This document shows, in pieces, positions 1-6,518 of a stretch of 8,664 bases of DNA (position 1 is the first letter of the stretch; each line of letters begins with the position of its first letter). Both the position numbers and the translations under genes were made by a program. Origin of the DNA: Dehalococcoidales bacterium (GTDB taxonomy: Bacteria > Chloroflexota > Dehalococcoidia > Dehalococcoidales > RBG-16-60-22); NCBI GenBank assembly GCA_030628245.1, contig DAOVRI010000067.1, forward strand, positions 1 to 8,664, read 5' to 3'. Under the pieces are notes generated by a model. That model had not been told where the DNA came from. It ran no database searches and worked only from the letters and a program-made list of their open reading frames with translations.

Positions 1-104
1 ATCTGGTTCGGGGTTATTCTGGTCCGGGCAAGGAGCTTGGCTATGGGGTCGGATATCCTGCGGTTTATATATCGGGAGACGTATCCATCATAAGCGGCGG
101 CCAT
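1..104 (-). CDS. CDP-alcohol phosphatidyltransferase family protein, N-terminal fragment (DIPP-synthase-like), runs off the left edge
   Basis: Partial gene read leftward from an ATG at 104; 34 codons are present and the frame stays open to the window edge. The peptide starts MAAAYDGYVSRYINRR and ends with ITPNQ. The pair 'DGYVSRYINRR-IS' followed by an 'RTRITPNQ' segment is what I recognise at the start of the CDP-alcohol phosphatidyltransferase domain of di-myo-inositol-phosphate-phosphate synthases. The catalytic DG-AR-G-D-D motif would lie outside the window. The start is supported by an AGGGGG Shine-Dalgarno (minus strand, 116-111) six bases upstream. The gene overlaps the end of the nucleotidyltransferase gene by 17 bp, so the two are probably translated together. 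Family members move a phospho-alcohol from a CDP-alcohol to an acceptor alcohol at the membrane. The likely donor here is CDP-inositol, inferred from the neighbour. Phosphatidylinositol-type lipid synthesis is the main alternative role. The call rests on a short fragment. Confidence 0.62.
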   Translation of the reverse strand, partial: MAAAYDGYVSRYINRRISDPIAKLLARTRITPNQ

Positions 105-858
105 TTAATGCCCCCTGTGACTGTGCTAGTTTCAGGTCTTCTTCGATATCGATATCCATCCAGGAACAACTGCTCACGTCGCAGGTATTAAAACGGTGTC
201 CCTGTGCCACCATAAAGCGGATGACATCCGATATCTCGACGTTATTACCGCGCCATCGGGCAAGCTCTTCAACCGTGTTAAAAAACCTCTCGGTGAGAAG
301 GAAAACGCCAGTATCCAGCGCATCCCAACGCCTGAGCTCCTTGCCAATATCCCGAATGCTGCCGTCTTCGAATAAGGCCACCTTGGTCGCTTCTTCGATA
401 TCGTGATTGAGTGTCGGCCGATATTCAACACAAAGAGTATCAGTTATTACCTTGGTACTCAGCAGGCGCCAGACGACGTCGGTTTCAATTATGTGGTCTC
501 CCATGCATAAGATGACCGGTTCTCCCACAGTCCATGACCTAGCCTTCCAGACAGAGATGGCATTGCCGCCGAGGTAGTCCGGGTTCTCCACGTAATGTAG
601 ATTTACCCCGTACTGACTGCCATCTCCCAGGTTACGCTTTACTTCGTATCCTAAGTATCCCACCACGATTGCGATATTCCTTATGCCAGCTGCAGCCAAT
701 GCCCGGACAGGAGAGAGGATCAATGGCTCTCCTTTATCATTTATTGGTAATAGCACCTTAGGGCGATCTCTCGTCAGCTCACCCATGCGGTCTCCATCAC
801 CAGCAGCTATGATAACACCACGAGTTATTGCTGTGTTGATTTCTGCCATATTAGTCAT
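88..858 (-). CDS. Nucleotidyltransferase, probably inositol-1-phosphate cytidylyltransferase (IPCT-like)
   Basis: 256-residue NTP_transferase-fold enzyme that would activate a phosphorylated polyol or sugar with an NTP. The N-terminal nucleotide-binding motif is GVIIAAGDGDRMG, followed by RPKVLLPI. Further landmarks are 'CMGDHI' (metal-binding Asp), 'IEEATKV', 'DIGKEL', 'DTGVFLL' and the C-terminal 'WMDIDIEEDLKLA'. The GDH, EATKV, DIGK-L, DTG-F and W-D-D-ED-A series matches what I know of L-myo-inositol-1-phosphate cytidylyltransferase better than glucose-1-phosphate uridylyl- or thymidylyltransferases. The frame extends upstream to a GTG at 888, but I chose the ATG at 858 because GGAG (866-869) sits seven bases upstream and the extra ten residues (MVFVRFWRYN) are not family-like. 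A second ATG at 849 is possible. The overlapping downstream gene, a CDP-alcohol phosphatidyltransferase, supports a CDP-inositol product. Substrate is inferred; phosphocholine cytidylyltransferase-type activity is the alternative. It is transcribed away from everything else in the window. Confidence 0.7.
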   Translation of the reverse strand: MTNMAEINTAITRGVIIAAGDGDRMGELTRDRPKVLLPINDKGEPLILSPVRALAAAGIRNIAIVVGYLGYEVKRNLGDGSQYGVNLHYVENPDYLGGNAISVWKARSWTVGEPVILCMGDHIIETDVVWRLLSTKVITDTLCVEYRPTLNHDIEEATKVALFEDGSIRDIGKELRRWDALDTGVFLLTERFFNTVEELARWRGNNVEISDVIRFMVAQGHRFNTCDVSSCSWMDIDIEEDLKLAQSQGALNGRRL

Positions 859-865
859 GTTATAT

Positions 866-869
866 CTCC
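866..869 (-). promoter_or_regulatory. Shine-Dalgarno GGAG deciding the start of the IPCT-like gene
   Basis: GGAG on the minus strand lies seven bases before the ATG at 858. The longer GTG-initiated reading (888) has no comparable ribosome-binding site, so this site favours the shorter protein. Confidence 0.55.
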
Positions 870-1180
870 AAAACCTAACGAAAACCACATTAAATTCAAC
901 AATTTAGTACGGATTTACGGAGTACTATTCTGACAAAGCAAGTAGTAGAACCTAATGCACGATAACTGAAGACTGACGCGTTTGTCAAGACATGGTGATT
1001 CATACGATGGTTGGTATCCAATTATAATGCTTTATGAATTTCCGGTTGCTCTTGAGTGTTCTGGATTTACAACAGAATTGCAAAATGTTCACCATTGCAC
1101 CTTTTAGCGCTTTGTTCAGTCCTTGCCTATTACCATAGTCAAGTGTCTTATCATCAGTAAATGTCTAAGCTTAACTCATC

Positions 1181-1209
1181 TTGACATTATATGGATGTCG
1201 CTGTATTTT
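1181..1209 (+). promoter_or_regulatory. Candidate sigma70-type promoter of the histidine kinase-regulator operon
   Basis: Consensus -35 TTGACA (1181-1186), a 17-bp spacer and a -10 TATTTT (1204-1209, 4 of 6 consensus). Transcription would start near 1215-1217, some 25 bases before the ATG at 1240. This agrees with the short form of the kinase and argues against the upstream TTG start. A dyad GACAT-N7-ATGTC (1183-1199) overlaps the -35 and spacer and could be an operator. Confidence 0.5.
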
Positions 1210-1239
1210 ATTTTATACAAGGTGAAAGCAAATAGGGAC

Positions 1240-2850
1240 ATGAAAAAAATAGCGGTAAAGAGTACGAAAGACACAGGGTTGAAAGCTGACCTGCAGGAAA
1301 TAATCGATGCCGTGGAAGACGAGCTCCTGGTAGTCGACCCCGAGTACCGTGTCAGGTTCGCCAACACCGCTATGCTTAACAAATATCAGGGAAAAGGCAG
1401 ATCCCCTATTGGTAAATTGTGCTACAAAGTTTTTCATAACAGGGATGGCCCCTGCCACGAGCCTTTATGGGACTGCCCGCTTCAACAGGTCATTGAAACG
1501 GGCAACATGATGACGGTTATTCATCCGGTCACCCTGCATGGAGTTCATAGTTACGTAAAGATTACGGCGTATCCCCTTCTTGATAAGCAGGGTAACACCA
1601 GGGGAATAGTCGAGTCGAGGAGAGATGTTACCGCGGAGAGAGAGCTCGAGATGCAGATTTTGAGGAGGCATCATCAGCTTCTGGCACTGAACCATATCTC
1701 GAGCGCCGTAAGCGGACTATACGACCTGGATACCATTTTAAAGACCGCCCTGGATAATGTGCTTGAGCTTATCAACAGCGACATCGGAGGAATTCTGCTC
1801 TTCGACGAAGAGTCTAAAACCCTGAGCTATCGTATACAACGGGGCTTATCCGCCAAATACACTGAAGAAACACAGGTTTCGCTCGGTGAGAGCATAGCGG
1901 GACAAGCGGCTGAAGCCGGGGAGCCCATAGTAGTGGAAGACATCTCCAAGGACCCGCGTATTACACGGCCCGACCTGGTACTGGCAGAAGGACTCAGGGG
2001 ATTTGTCAGCATTCCCTTGAAGGCCAAGGACAAGGTAACCGGAGTAATGAATATCGCCAGCCACGTGGCAAATCGATTCGCTGCCGACGATGTCTCTCTG
2101 CTGAAGTCGATTGGTGACTATCTGGGTACGGCCATCGAGCAGGCAAGGCTTTATGACCGGCTGGCGCAGGCGGGCGACAGATACCGTGCCCTTCTTCAAC
2201 ATGCTCTGACGGCACAGGAGCAGGAACGAAAGAGAATCGCCCGCGAATTACACGACGAAACCAGCCAGGCAATTACAAGTCTGACCCTGAGTCTGCAGGC
2301 TATTATGACAATCGCGGAAATGAAGGGTATCGGAGATGCTGATTTTATTGAAAAGGTTAGAACAACGCACTCTTTTGCCGTTCATGCGGGCTATGAAATT
2401 GTGCGACTCATGAAGGAACTCCGGCCCAGCTTACTGGACGAACTCGGTATGCCGGCGGCTATCCACCGCTATGCCAAGGATACGCTTCAATCTCAAGGGA
2501 TTGATGTATCTGCGGAGTTCAAGGGTACGGACGAGCGGTTCCCCCCGGAAGTTGAAGTGACCCTTTTCCGCGTCGCCCAGGGATTAATCGGCAACATCCT
2601 CGAGCATTCCGGGGCTAAGACTACCTTAATTAAACTGAGATGTGATGAAAAAGAGTGCACGCTATATATAGAGGACGACGGCAAGGGCTTCGATGTGAAA
2701 AAATTGACTCGCGTTGACCCCAGTGGCCGGGGGGCGGGTTTATTCACCCTTAAGGAGAGAGTAAGCCTGGCCGGAGGTCACTGCCATATTGACTCCCGAC
2801 CGGGACAAGGTACCAAGGTAACCGTGAAAGTCCCGCTGACGCAGATGTGA
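1240..2850 (+). CDS. Soluble sensor histidine kinase, PAS-GAF-HisKA_3-HATPase_c (NarL-partner type)
   Basis: 536-residue kinase with no transmembrane segment or signal peptide, so it senses an intracellular signal. Domains in order: PAS about 18-130, GAF about 150-305, a short coiled-coil-like helix, HisKA_3 dimerisation/phosphoacceptor domain with the H-box 'RKRIARELHDETSQ' (His338), and HATPase_c. The ATPase shows the N-box around Asn452, 'DDGKGF' at 479-484 and 'GRGAGLF' at 496-502. The PAS domain carries three cysteines in a C61-x10-C72-x6-C79 pattern next to a conserved-looking 'FHNRDGPC', which could bind a metal or Fe-S centre or act as a thiol switch (inference). The N-box reads GLIGNILEHS, lacking the Glu four residues before the Asn that is usual in this class (QEALTN). 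The ATG at 1240 is chosen over TTG 1123 from promoter position and domain start; its ribosome-binding site is weak (AGGG, close to the ATG). It is three bases from its cognate regulator gene. The ligand is unknown. Confidence 0.94.
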   Translation: MKKIAVKSTKDTGLKADLQEIIDAVEDELLVVDPEYRVRFANTAMLNKYQGKGRSPIGKLCYKVFHNRDGPCHEPLWDCPLQQVIETGNMMTVIHPVTLHGVHSYVKITAYPLLDKQGNTRGIVESRRDVTAERELEMQILRRHHQLLALNHISSAVSGLYDLDTILKTALDNVLELINSDIGGILLFDEESKTLSYRIQRGLSAKYTEETQVSLGESIAGQAAEAGEPIVVEDISKDPRITRPDLVLAEGLRGFVSIPLKAKDKVTGVMNIASHVANRFAADDVSLLKSIGDYLGTAIEQARLYDRLAQAGDRYRALLQHALTAQEQERKRIARELHDETSQAITSLTLSLQAIMTIAEMKGIGDADFIEKVRTTHSFAVHAGYEIVRLMKELRPSLLDELGMPAAIHRYAKDTLQSQGIDVSAEFKGTDERFPPEVEVTLFRVAQGLIGNILEHSGAKTTLIKLRCDEKECTLYIEDDGKGFDVKKLTRVDPSGRGAGLFTLKERVSLAGGHCHIDSRPGQGTKVTVKVPLTQM

Positions 2851-2853
2851 CCG

Positions 2854-3507
2854 ATGAAGAAGATAAAGGTGCTGATAGTTGATGACCATACCCTCGTACG
2901 GGCCGGAATCTGTTCTCTGCTGGCGCTTGTTGAAGATATTGAGGTGGTCGGTGAGGCATCGGACGGAAAAGAAGCGCTGGGAAAGGTAAGGCATCTCATG
3001 CCTGACGTGGTACTTATGGACCTGGCCATGCCTGTTATGGGTGGACTGGAAGCCACGCGCCGCCTGCGAAAAGAATTCCCGGCAATAAAAGTGCTGGCGC
3101 TGACGCAGTATGACGACAGCGAATACGTCATCCCCGTCATCGAGGCAGGTGCCAGCGGCTTTATTACCAAGATGTCGGCATTTTCGGAACTTGCTGCGGC
3201 CATTGAGGCCGCCTACAAAGGAGAGTCCTACCTTTCTTCTACAGCCGCCACGGCTCTGGTTGAAGAATACCAGCAGAAAATTCCATCGGAAGGGGAACAA
3301 GACCCGTATCAGCAGCTGACAGACCGAGAAAGGGAAGTGCTTAAACTGGTCGCGGAAGGACATACCAGCCGGGAAATCGCTGAAATACTTATCGTCAGCC
3401 CCAAGACGGTGGAGTGGTATAAAAGCAGCCTGATGAACAAACTCAACATTCACAGCCGAACCGACCTTATTAAGTATGCCATTCGCAAGCGGATTATTAC
3501 GATATAA
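2854..3507 (+). CDS. NarL/LuxR-family response regulator, partner of the upstream kinase
   Basis: 217-residue DNA-binding response regulator. The receiver domain spans about 4-120 with the acidic pair Asp10-Asp11, phospho-acceptor Asp56 (VVLMDLAMP), switch Thr84 (LALTQYD) and Lys106 (FITKMS), so all key residues are present. A linker of about 30 residues leads to a LuxR-type helix-turn-helix (about 150-210) with 'LTDREREVLKLVAEG', 'SREIAEIL', 'SPKTVEWYKSSLMNKL'. The length is normal for the family. The gene begins three bases after the kinase stop with no strong ribosome-binding site of its own, which suggests translational coupling. The kinase and regulator form an orthodox pair: autophosphorylation at His338, transfer to Asp56, then promoter binding as a dimer. 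The targets are not shown by the sequence. The adjacent flavoprotein-metV-metF operon is the obvious candidate, and autoregulation through the 1181-1209 region is another. Confidence 0.95.
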   Translation: MKKIKVLIVDDHTLVRAGICSLLALVEDIEVVGEASDGKEALGKVRHLMPDVVLMDLAMPVMGGLEATRRLRKEFPAIKVLALTQYDDSEYVIPVIEAGASGFITKMSAFSELAAAIEAAYKGESYLSSTAATALVEEYQQKIPSEGEQDPYQQLTDREREVLKLVAEGHTSREIAEILIVSPKTVEWYKSSLMNKLNIHSRTDLIKYAIRKRIITI

Positions 3508-3729
3508 CAGCACAATATAGAGCCCCCCTGGTTTATTGTCACAAATCCGGCTATGACCAGTACTTTCCCCAGGAGCATATCAGGGTATTTCCTGGTCGAT
3601 ATTCCGAAGGCGTCACCCCCTACTTTCCATTAAATCTCCTATTGCCTAACGTCGGTAGTCCAGTGGCATAATAAAATAATCAGTTAGCCACCGGTTGTCG
3701 CTACTCAACAGGGTTCGAGGTAGGTACTA
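3508..3729. other. Intergenic region upstream of the flavoprotein-metV-metF operon
   Basis: 222 bp with no gene. I see no U-tailed hairpin that would end the kinase-regulator transcript. The dyads present are weak: ACAATA/TATTGT at 3512-3539 and CCAGGA/TCCTGG at 3569-3595, the latter nested in GACCAG/CTGGTC at 3555-3597. Read-through into the operon is therefore possible. A poor promoter candidate is TTGCCT (3642-3647) with CATAAT (3667-3672), but the 19-bp gap is long. The ribosome-binding site of the next gene is GAGG at 3717-3720. Confidence 0.4.
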
Positions 3730-5838
3730 ATGAATATGGTCAACAAGAGCTACCCGGAAAACCGTCTGGAAAATGCTCCGGACCATAGCCTGGTACCTCC
3801 CTGCCAGGATGCCTGCCCCCTGCACATGGATATCCGAGAATATATCGGGCTGGTTTCTCAGGGCAGGATTATGGAAGCGCTGCAGGTTATCAGGACGGGC
3901 AACCCGTTCCCCTCTATTTGCGCCTATGTTTGCACTCGTCCCTGTGAAGATGCCTGTCGGCGCTCTCAGGTAGACAAACCTATCGCCATCCGTTCCCTGA
4001 AGAGATTCGCCGTGGAATTCGGTGGGGACAGGATGGTCCGGGCTGAAGCCGAGACTACGCATGAAGAAAAGGTTGCCATAGTAGGCTCCGGGCCGGCCGG
4101 TCTGGCCTGTGCTTACTACCTTAAAAAGTCCGGTTATCCCGCGACTATCCTCGAAGCTCATTCCGACCTTGGGGGTATGCTCCGTGTGGGCATTCCCCAG
4201 TATCGGCTCCCGCGTGAAGTTCTGGATATTGAAGTCCAGAGATTAACCCGCATGGGGGTCGAAATCAGGACGAATACCCGGGTAGTATCTCTGGACCTGC
4301 TGTTTGAGCTGGGCTACAAGGCTATTTTTGTTACTATCGGCGCCCATCAAAGCCTCAGGATGGGGATAGAGGGAGAGGAAAGCCCCGGTGTCATAGACGG
4401 GGCAACCTTTCTCCGCGAGGTAAACCTTGGTCTGAAGCCATCCCTGGGAAGAAAGGTTGCCGTGGTGGGAGGGGGAAATGTAGCCATTGACGCGGCGCGC
4501 ACGGCTACCCGTCTGGGCGTAAAAAAGGTAAGCATCCTTTACCGTCGTACCCGTGCGGAGATGCCCGCCGACCCCAAAGAGGTGGAGCAGGCCTTGGAAG
4601 AGGGAATAGACATTAAGTACCTGGTAACACCCACCGAAATTAAGAGCGAAAATAAAAGGTTAAACGTAACCTGCGTTAAAATGAAGCTCGGTGAGCCTGA
4701 CGAGAGTGGCCGGCAGCGGCCCGTGCCGGTCAAGGGCAGCGAATTCAGAGAGGAATTCGATACCCTGATTGCAGCTATCGGACAGGCGCCCCAGACCCCG
4801 GACGATTTTGGAGTCCGCATGGGCAGAGGCAGCACGATTCAGGTTGACCCGAGTACGCTTACCACCAACAGGGTCGGGGTTTTTGCCGGGGGTGACGCCG
4901 TCACCGGACCAGCTACGGTAACCGAGGCGCTGGCGGCTGGCAGACTCGCGGCACTTCGCATCGATGATTACCTCCAGCACAGGTACCCGCTGCCTGTCAA
5001 AGAGGCCAAGGAAAAGTTAAGCGGAGACCTGCTGCCGGAAACAATAGAGATGATAAGAAAGATAGAGCGGGTTGAGCCGCCAAGTCTGGCAAGTGAAGTC
5101 AGGGCAAAAGACTTCGAGACTATTGAGCTTGTTTACGGCTGGGAACAGGCTATCAACGAAGCTCGAAGGTGTCTGCGGTGCGGTGTGGGCGTGGAAATCC
5201 TGTTTCAAGATAAGTGTGCAACCTGCCTTACCTGTCTGAGGGTGTGTCCTTATCACGTGCCTTATCTGGACGCCAGCGGTACCATCCGTATACCCGCTGA
5301 CCAGTGTCAGGCCTGCGGTATATGCGTGGCCGAGTGCCCTGCCAAGGCGATAGTCCTGAGAAAGCCGTTTGACCGACGTCAGGTAACCGAGGAGCTTGGT
5401 CATACCATAAAATCGGCTGTCGAATCGAAAACCAAGCCGCTCATCATTGGTTTCTGCTGCCAGTACGGACTCTTCGGCACCGGCACTCTGGCCAGACTGT
5501 GGAGGAGTGCCAAGGCTGGCGTCAGTATTGTACCGGTTCTTTGCGTCGCCAAGGTAGAGGCGGCTCACATTTTATCTGCCTTTGAGACAGGCGCCGAAGG
5601 GGTCTTTATCGCCGGGTGCGGGGAACAATGTGCCCGTGAAAATACCACCTACTGGGTGCAACAACGTGTGGCGAAGGTGAGAAAGGTACTGGAGCCAATT
5701 GGCCTCGAGCCTGAGCGACTCCAGGTTTTCGCCCTGGGCACCACCGCGGAAGACCCTGCCGAGGAACTGGATAAGTTTGTTGAGCAAATAAGTGCTCTCC
5801 GTTTAGCCTCGGTAATAAAGGGGGAGGTAGAAAGTTGA
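3730..5838 (+). CDS. Fused iron-sulfur flavoprotein: GltD/NfnB-like NAD(P)H oxidoreductase + 2x[4Fe-4S] + MvhD-like domain; probable electron donor to MetVF
   Basis: 702 residues, against about 460-480 for a plain GltD/NfnB protein, because electron-transfer domains are fused at the C-terminus. The order is: (a) Fer4_20 Fe-S domain, about 18-110, with C25-x3-C29 and C64, C68, C72, C76. (b) Two-dinucleotide-binding oxidoreductase, about 113-430, with FAD motif GSGPAG (119-124), NAD(P) motif GGGNVA (247-252) and the FAD-closing 'FAGGDA' (385-390). (c) A C481-x2-C484 pair, then two ferredoxin-type [4Fe-4S] motifs: C496, C499, C502, C506 and C526, C529, C532, C536, each ending in CP. (d) An MvhD/FlpD-like domain, about 568-695, with 'GFCCQYG' (C576, C577), C605, C630 and C634. 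The ATG at 3730 follows GAGG by nine bases. The stop overlaps the metV start. In acetogens MetVF receives electrons from HdrABC-MvhD or RnfC2 modules, so I infer this protein plays that part in one chain. It has no transmembrane segments. Flavin bifurcation is possible but not shown. Confidence 0.92.
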   Translation: MNMVNKSYPENRLENAPDHSLVPPCQDACPLHMDIREYIGLVSQGRIMEALQVIRTGNPFPSICAYVCTRPCEDACRRSQVDKPIAIRSLKRFAVEFGGDRMVRAEAETTHEEKVAIVGSGPAGLACAYYLKKSGYPATILEAHSDLGGMLRVGIPQYRLPREVLDIEVQRLTRMGVEIRTNTRVVSLDLLFELGYKAIFVTIGAHQSLRMGIEGEESPGVIDGATFLREVNLGLKPSLGRKVAVVGGGNVAIDAARTATRLGVKKVSILYRRTRAEMPADPKEVEQALEEGIDIKYLVTPTEIKSENKRLNVTCVKMKLGEPDESGRQRPVPVKGSEFREEFDTLIAAIGQAPQTPDDFGVRMGRGSTIQVDPSTLTTNRVGVFAGGDAVTGPATVTEALAAGRLAALRIDDYLQHRYPLPVKEAKEKLSGDLLPETIEMIRKIERVEPPSLASEVRAKDFETIELVYGWEQAINEARRCLRCGVGVEILFQDKCATCLTCLRVCPYHVPYLDASGTIRIPADQCQACGICVAECPAKAIVLRKPFDRRQVTEELGHTIKSAVESKTKPLIIGFCCQYGLFGTGTLARLWRSAKAGVSIVPVLCVAKVEAAHILSAFETGAEGVFIAGCGEQCARENTTYWVQQRVAKVRKVLEPIGLEPERLQVFALGTTAEDPAEELDKFVEQISALRLASVIKGEVES
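5820..5827 (+). promoter_or_regulatory. Strong Shine-Dalgarno that fixes a TTG start for metV
   Basis: GGGGGAGG inside the end of the flavoprotein gene lies seven bases before TTG 5835. No ATG or GTG nearby fits the family start, so the TTG, whose last two bases are shared with the upstream TGA stop, is the credible start. Confidence 0.65.
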
Positions 5839-6518
5839 TAGTCGCAGAACAAAAACCCCTGGAAGAGATAAGGCGAATGATTGCTCCTTATGGGCGAGTA
5901 TTAATACTCGGTTGCGGTACCTGCATGACAGTCTGTGACGCCGGTGGTGAGCGCGAGGTCTCTTTTCTCCATAATGCATTGCAACTGGCGCAGGCAAGGA
6001 GCGGAGACGTGGCTCACACCTTTTCCGAACATACTTTGAAGAGGCAGTGCGACCCCGAATTCCTGGAGCTGCTTACCGAAAAAACAGCTGATGTGGACGT
6101 TATTCTATCTCTTGGTTGTGGCATCGGTGTGCAGGCCATAGCGGAACGTCTCCCGGATATGCCGGTGCTGCCCGGTGTTAATACCTCTTTCATGGGCATG
6201 ACCAAGGAGTCGGGTGTCTGGGATGAGCGCTGTGCCGCCTGTGGCGATTGCCGACTGGAAGACACCGCCGGTATCTGTCCTATTACCAGGTGCACCAAAG
6301 GCATACTCAACGGTCCCTGTGCCGGCGTCAAGAACGGCAAATGTGAAGCCAATAAAGATATGGACTGCGCCTGGATTTTGATTTACCAGCGCCTGGAAAG
6401 ATTGCAGCAGCTGGATAAAATGCGCCGGTATTACCCTCCCCGGAATTACCGGACAATTCCCAGACCGAGAAGAATCATGAGTAAAGTAGATACTGTTGTG
6501 GGAGAAGGCGATGGCTAA
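5835..6518 (+). CDS. metV: Methylenetetrahydrofolate reductase accessory iron-sulfur subunit MetV (MTHFR_C family)
   Basis: 227-residue cysteine-rich protein of the MTHFR C-terminal/zinc-finger-like family, known as the MetV partner of MetF in acetogens, where it holds Fe-S clusters and relays electrons to the MetF flavin. Visible cysteines: an N-terminal trio C27-x2-C30-x3-C34 in 'LILGCGTCMTVCDAGG', then C95 in 'SLGCGIGVQ', then a dense block C133-x2-C136-x2-C139, C148, C153, C162, C170 and C178. The block includes 'CAACGDC', 'GICPITRC' and 'LNGPCAG', the family hallmark. The length is typical. Translation starts at TTG 5835 with a strong upstream ribosome-binding site, and the start overlaps the previous stop by four bases (TTGA). 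The 3' end overlaps metF by eight bases. These overlaps argue for coupled translation and a physical complex of all three proteins. The basic tail (about 195-227) is outside the core family and of unknown role. It is soluble, with no signal peptide. Confidence 0.92.
   Translation: MIVAEQKPLEEIRRMIAPYGRVLILGCGTCMTVCDAGGEREVSFLHNALQLAQARSGDVAHTFSEHTLKRQCDPEFLELLTEKTADVDVILSLGCGIGVQAIAERLPDMPVLPGVNTSFMGMTKESGVWDERCAACGDCRLEDTAGICPITRCTKGILNGPCAGVKNGKCEANKDMDCAWILIYQRLERLQQLDKMRRYYPPRNYRTIPRPRRIMSKVDTVVGEGDG

Larger units (their letters stand above)
859..1239. other. Divergent intergenic region between the IPCT-like gene and the histidine kinase
   Basis: This 381-bp stretch separates the leftward nucleotidyltransferase from the rightward kinase. 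The kinase frame stays open leftward to a TTG at 1123, but nothing there looks coding: it has no ribosome-binding site and encodes a hydrophobic, non-conserved stretch. The region holds a strong candidate promoter at 1181-1209. It also has a perfect TATAAT at 1023-1028 with only a weak -35 (TTCATA, 999-1004, 18-bp gap). That TATAAT is flanked by 7-bp inverted arms ATTCATA (998-1004) and TATGAAT (1033-1039). I found no convincing leftward promoter and no RNA gene. Confidence 0.6.

Noticed and set aside
859..888. GTG start at 888 for the nucleotidyltransferase
   Set aside because: The ten extra residues (MVFVRFWRYN) are not family-like, while ATG 858 has a well-placed GGAG.
1123..1239. N-terminal extension of the histidine kinase from TTG 1123
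   Set aside because: It has no ribosome-binding site, and the extension is hydrophobic and not part of the PAS domain. The best promoter (1181-1209) lies inside it.
2740..3513. Long minus-strand reading frame (257 codons) opposite the response regulator
   Set aside because: It lies almost wholly opposite the response-regulator gene and the kinase end, shows no domain, and is explained as a shadow of codon bias.
3508..3729. A folate (THF) or cobalamin riboswitch ahead of the methylene-THF reductase operon
   Set aside because: No conserved core of either class is recognisable and only weak 6-bp dyads are present.
3640..3730. tRNA-like look of the segment before the flavoprotein gene ('GGTAGTCCAGTGG' and 'GGGTTCGAGG')
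   Set aside because: The T-stem does not pair (CAGGG against TAGGT), no 5-bp anticodon stem forms, and the segment runs directly into the ribosome-binding site and ATG at 3730.
5017..5568. Minus-strand reading frame of 183 codons opposite the flavoprotein Fe-S region
   Set aside because: The plus strand encodes unmistakable ferredoxin and MvhD-like motifs here; the antisense product has no recognisable features.
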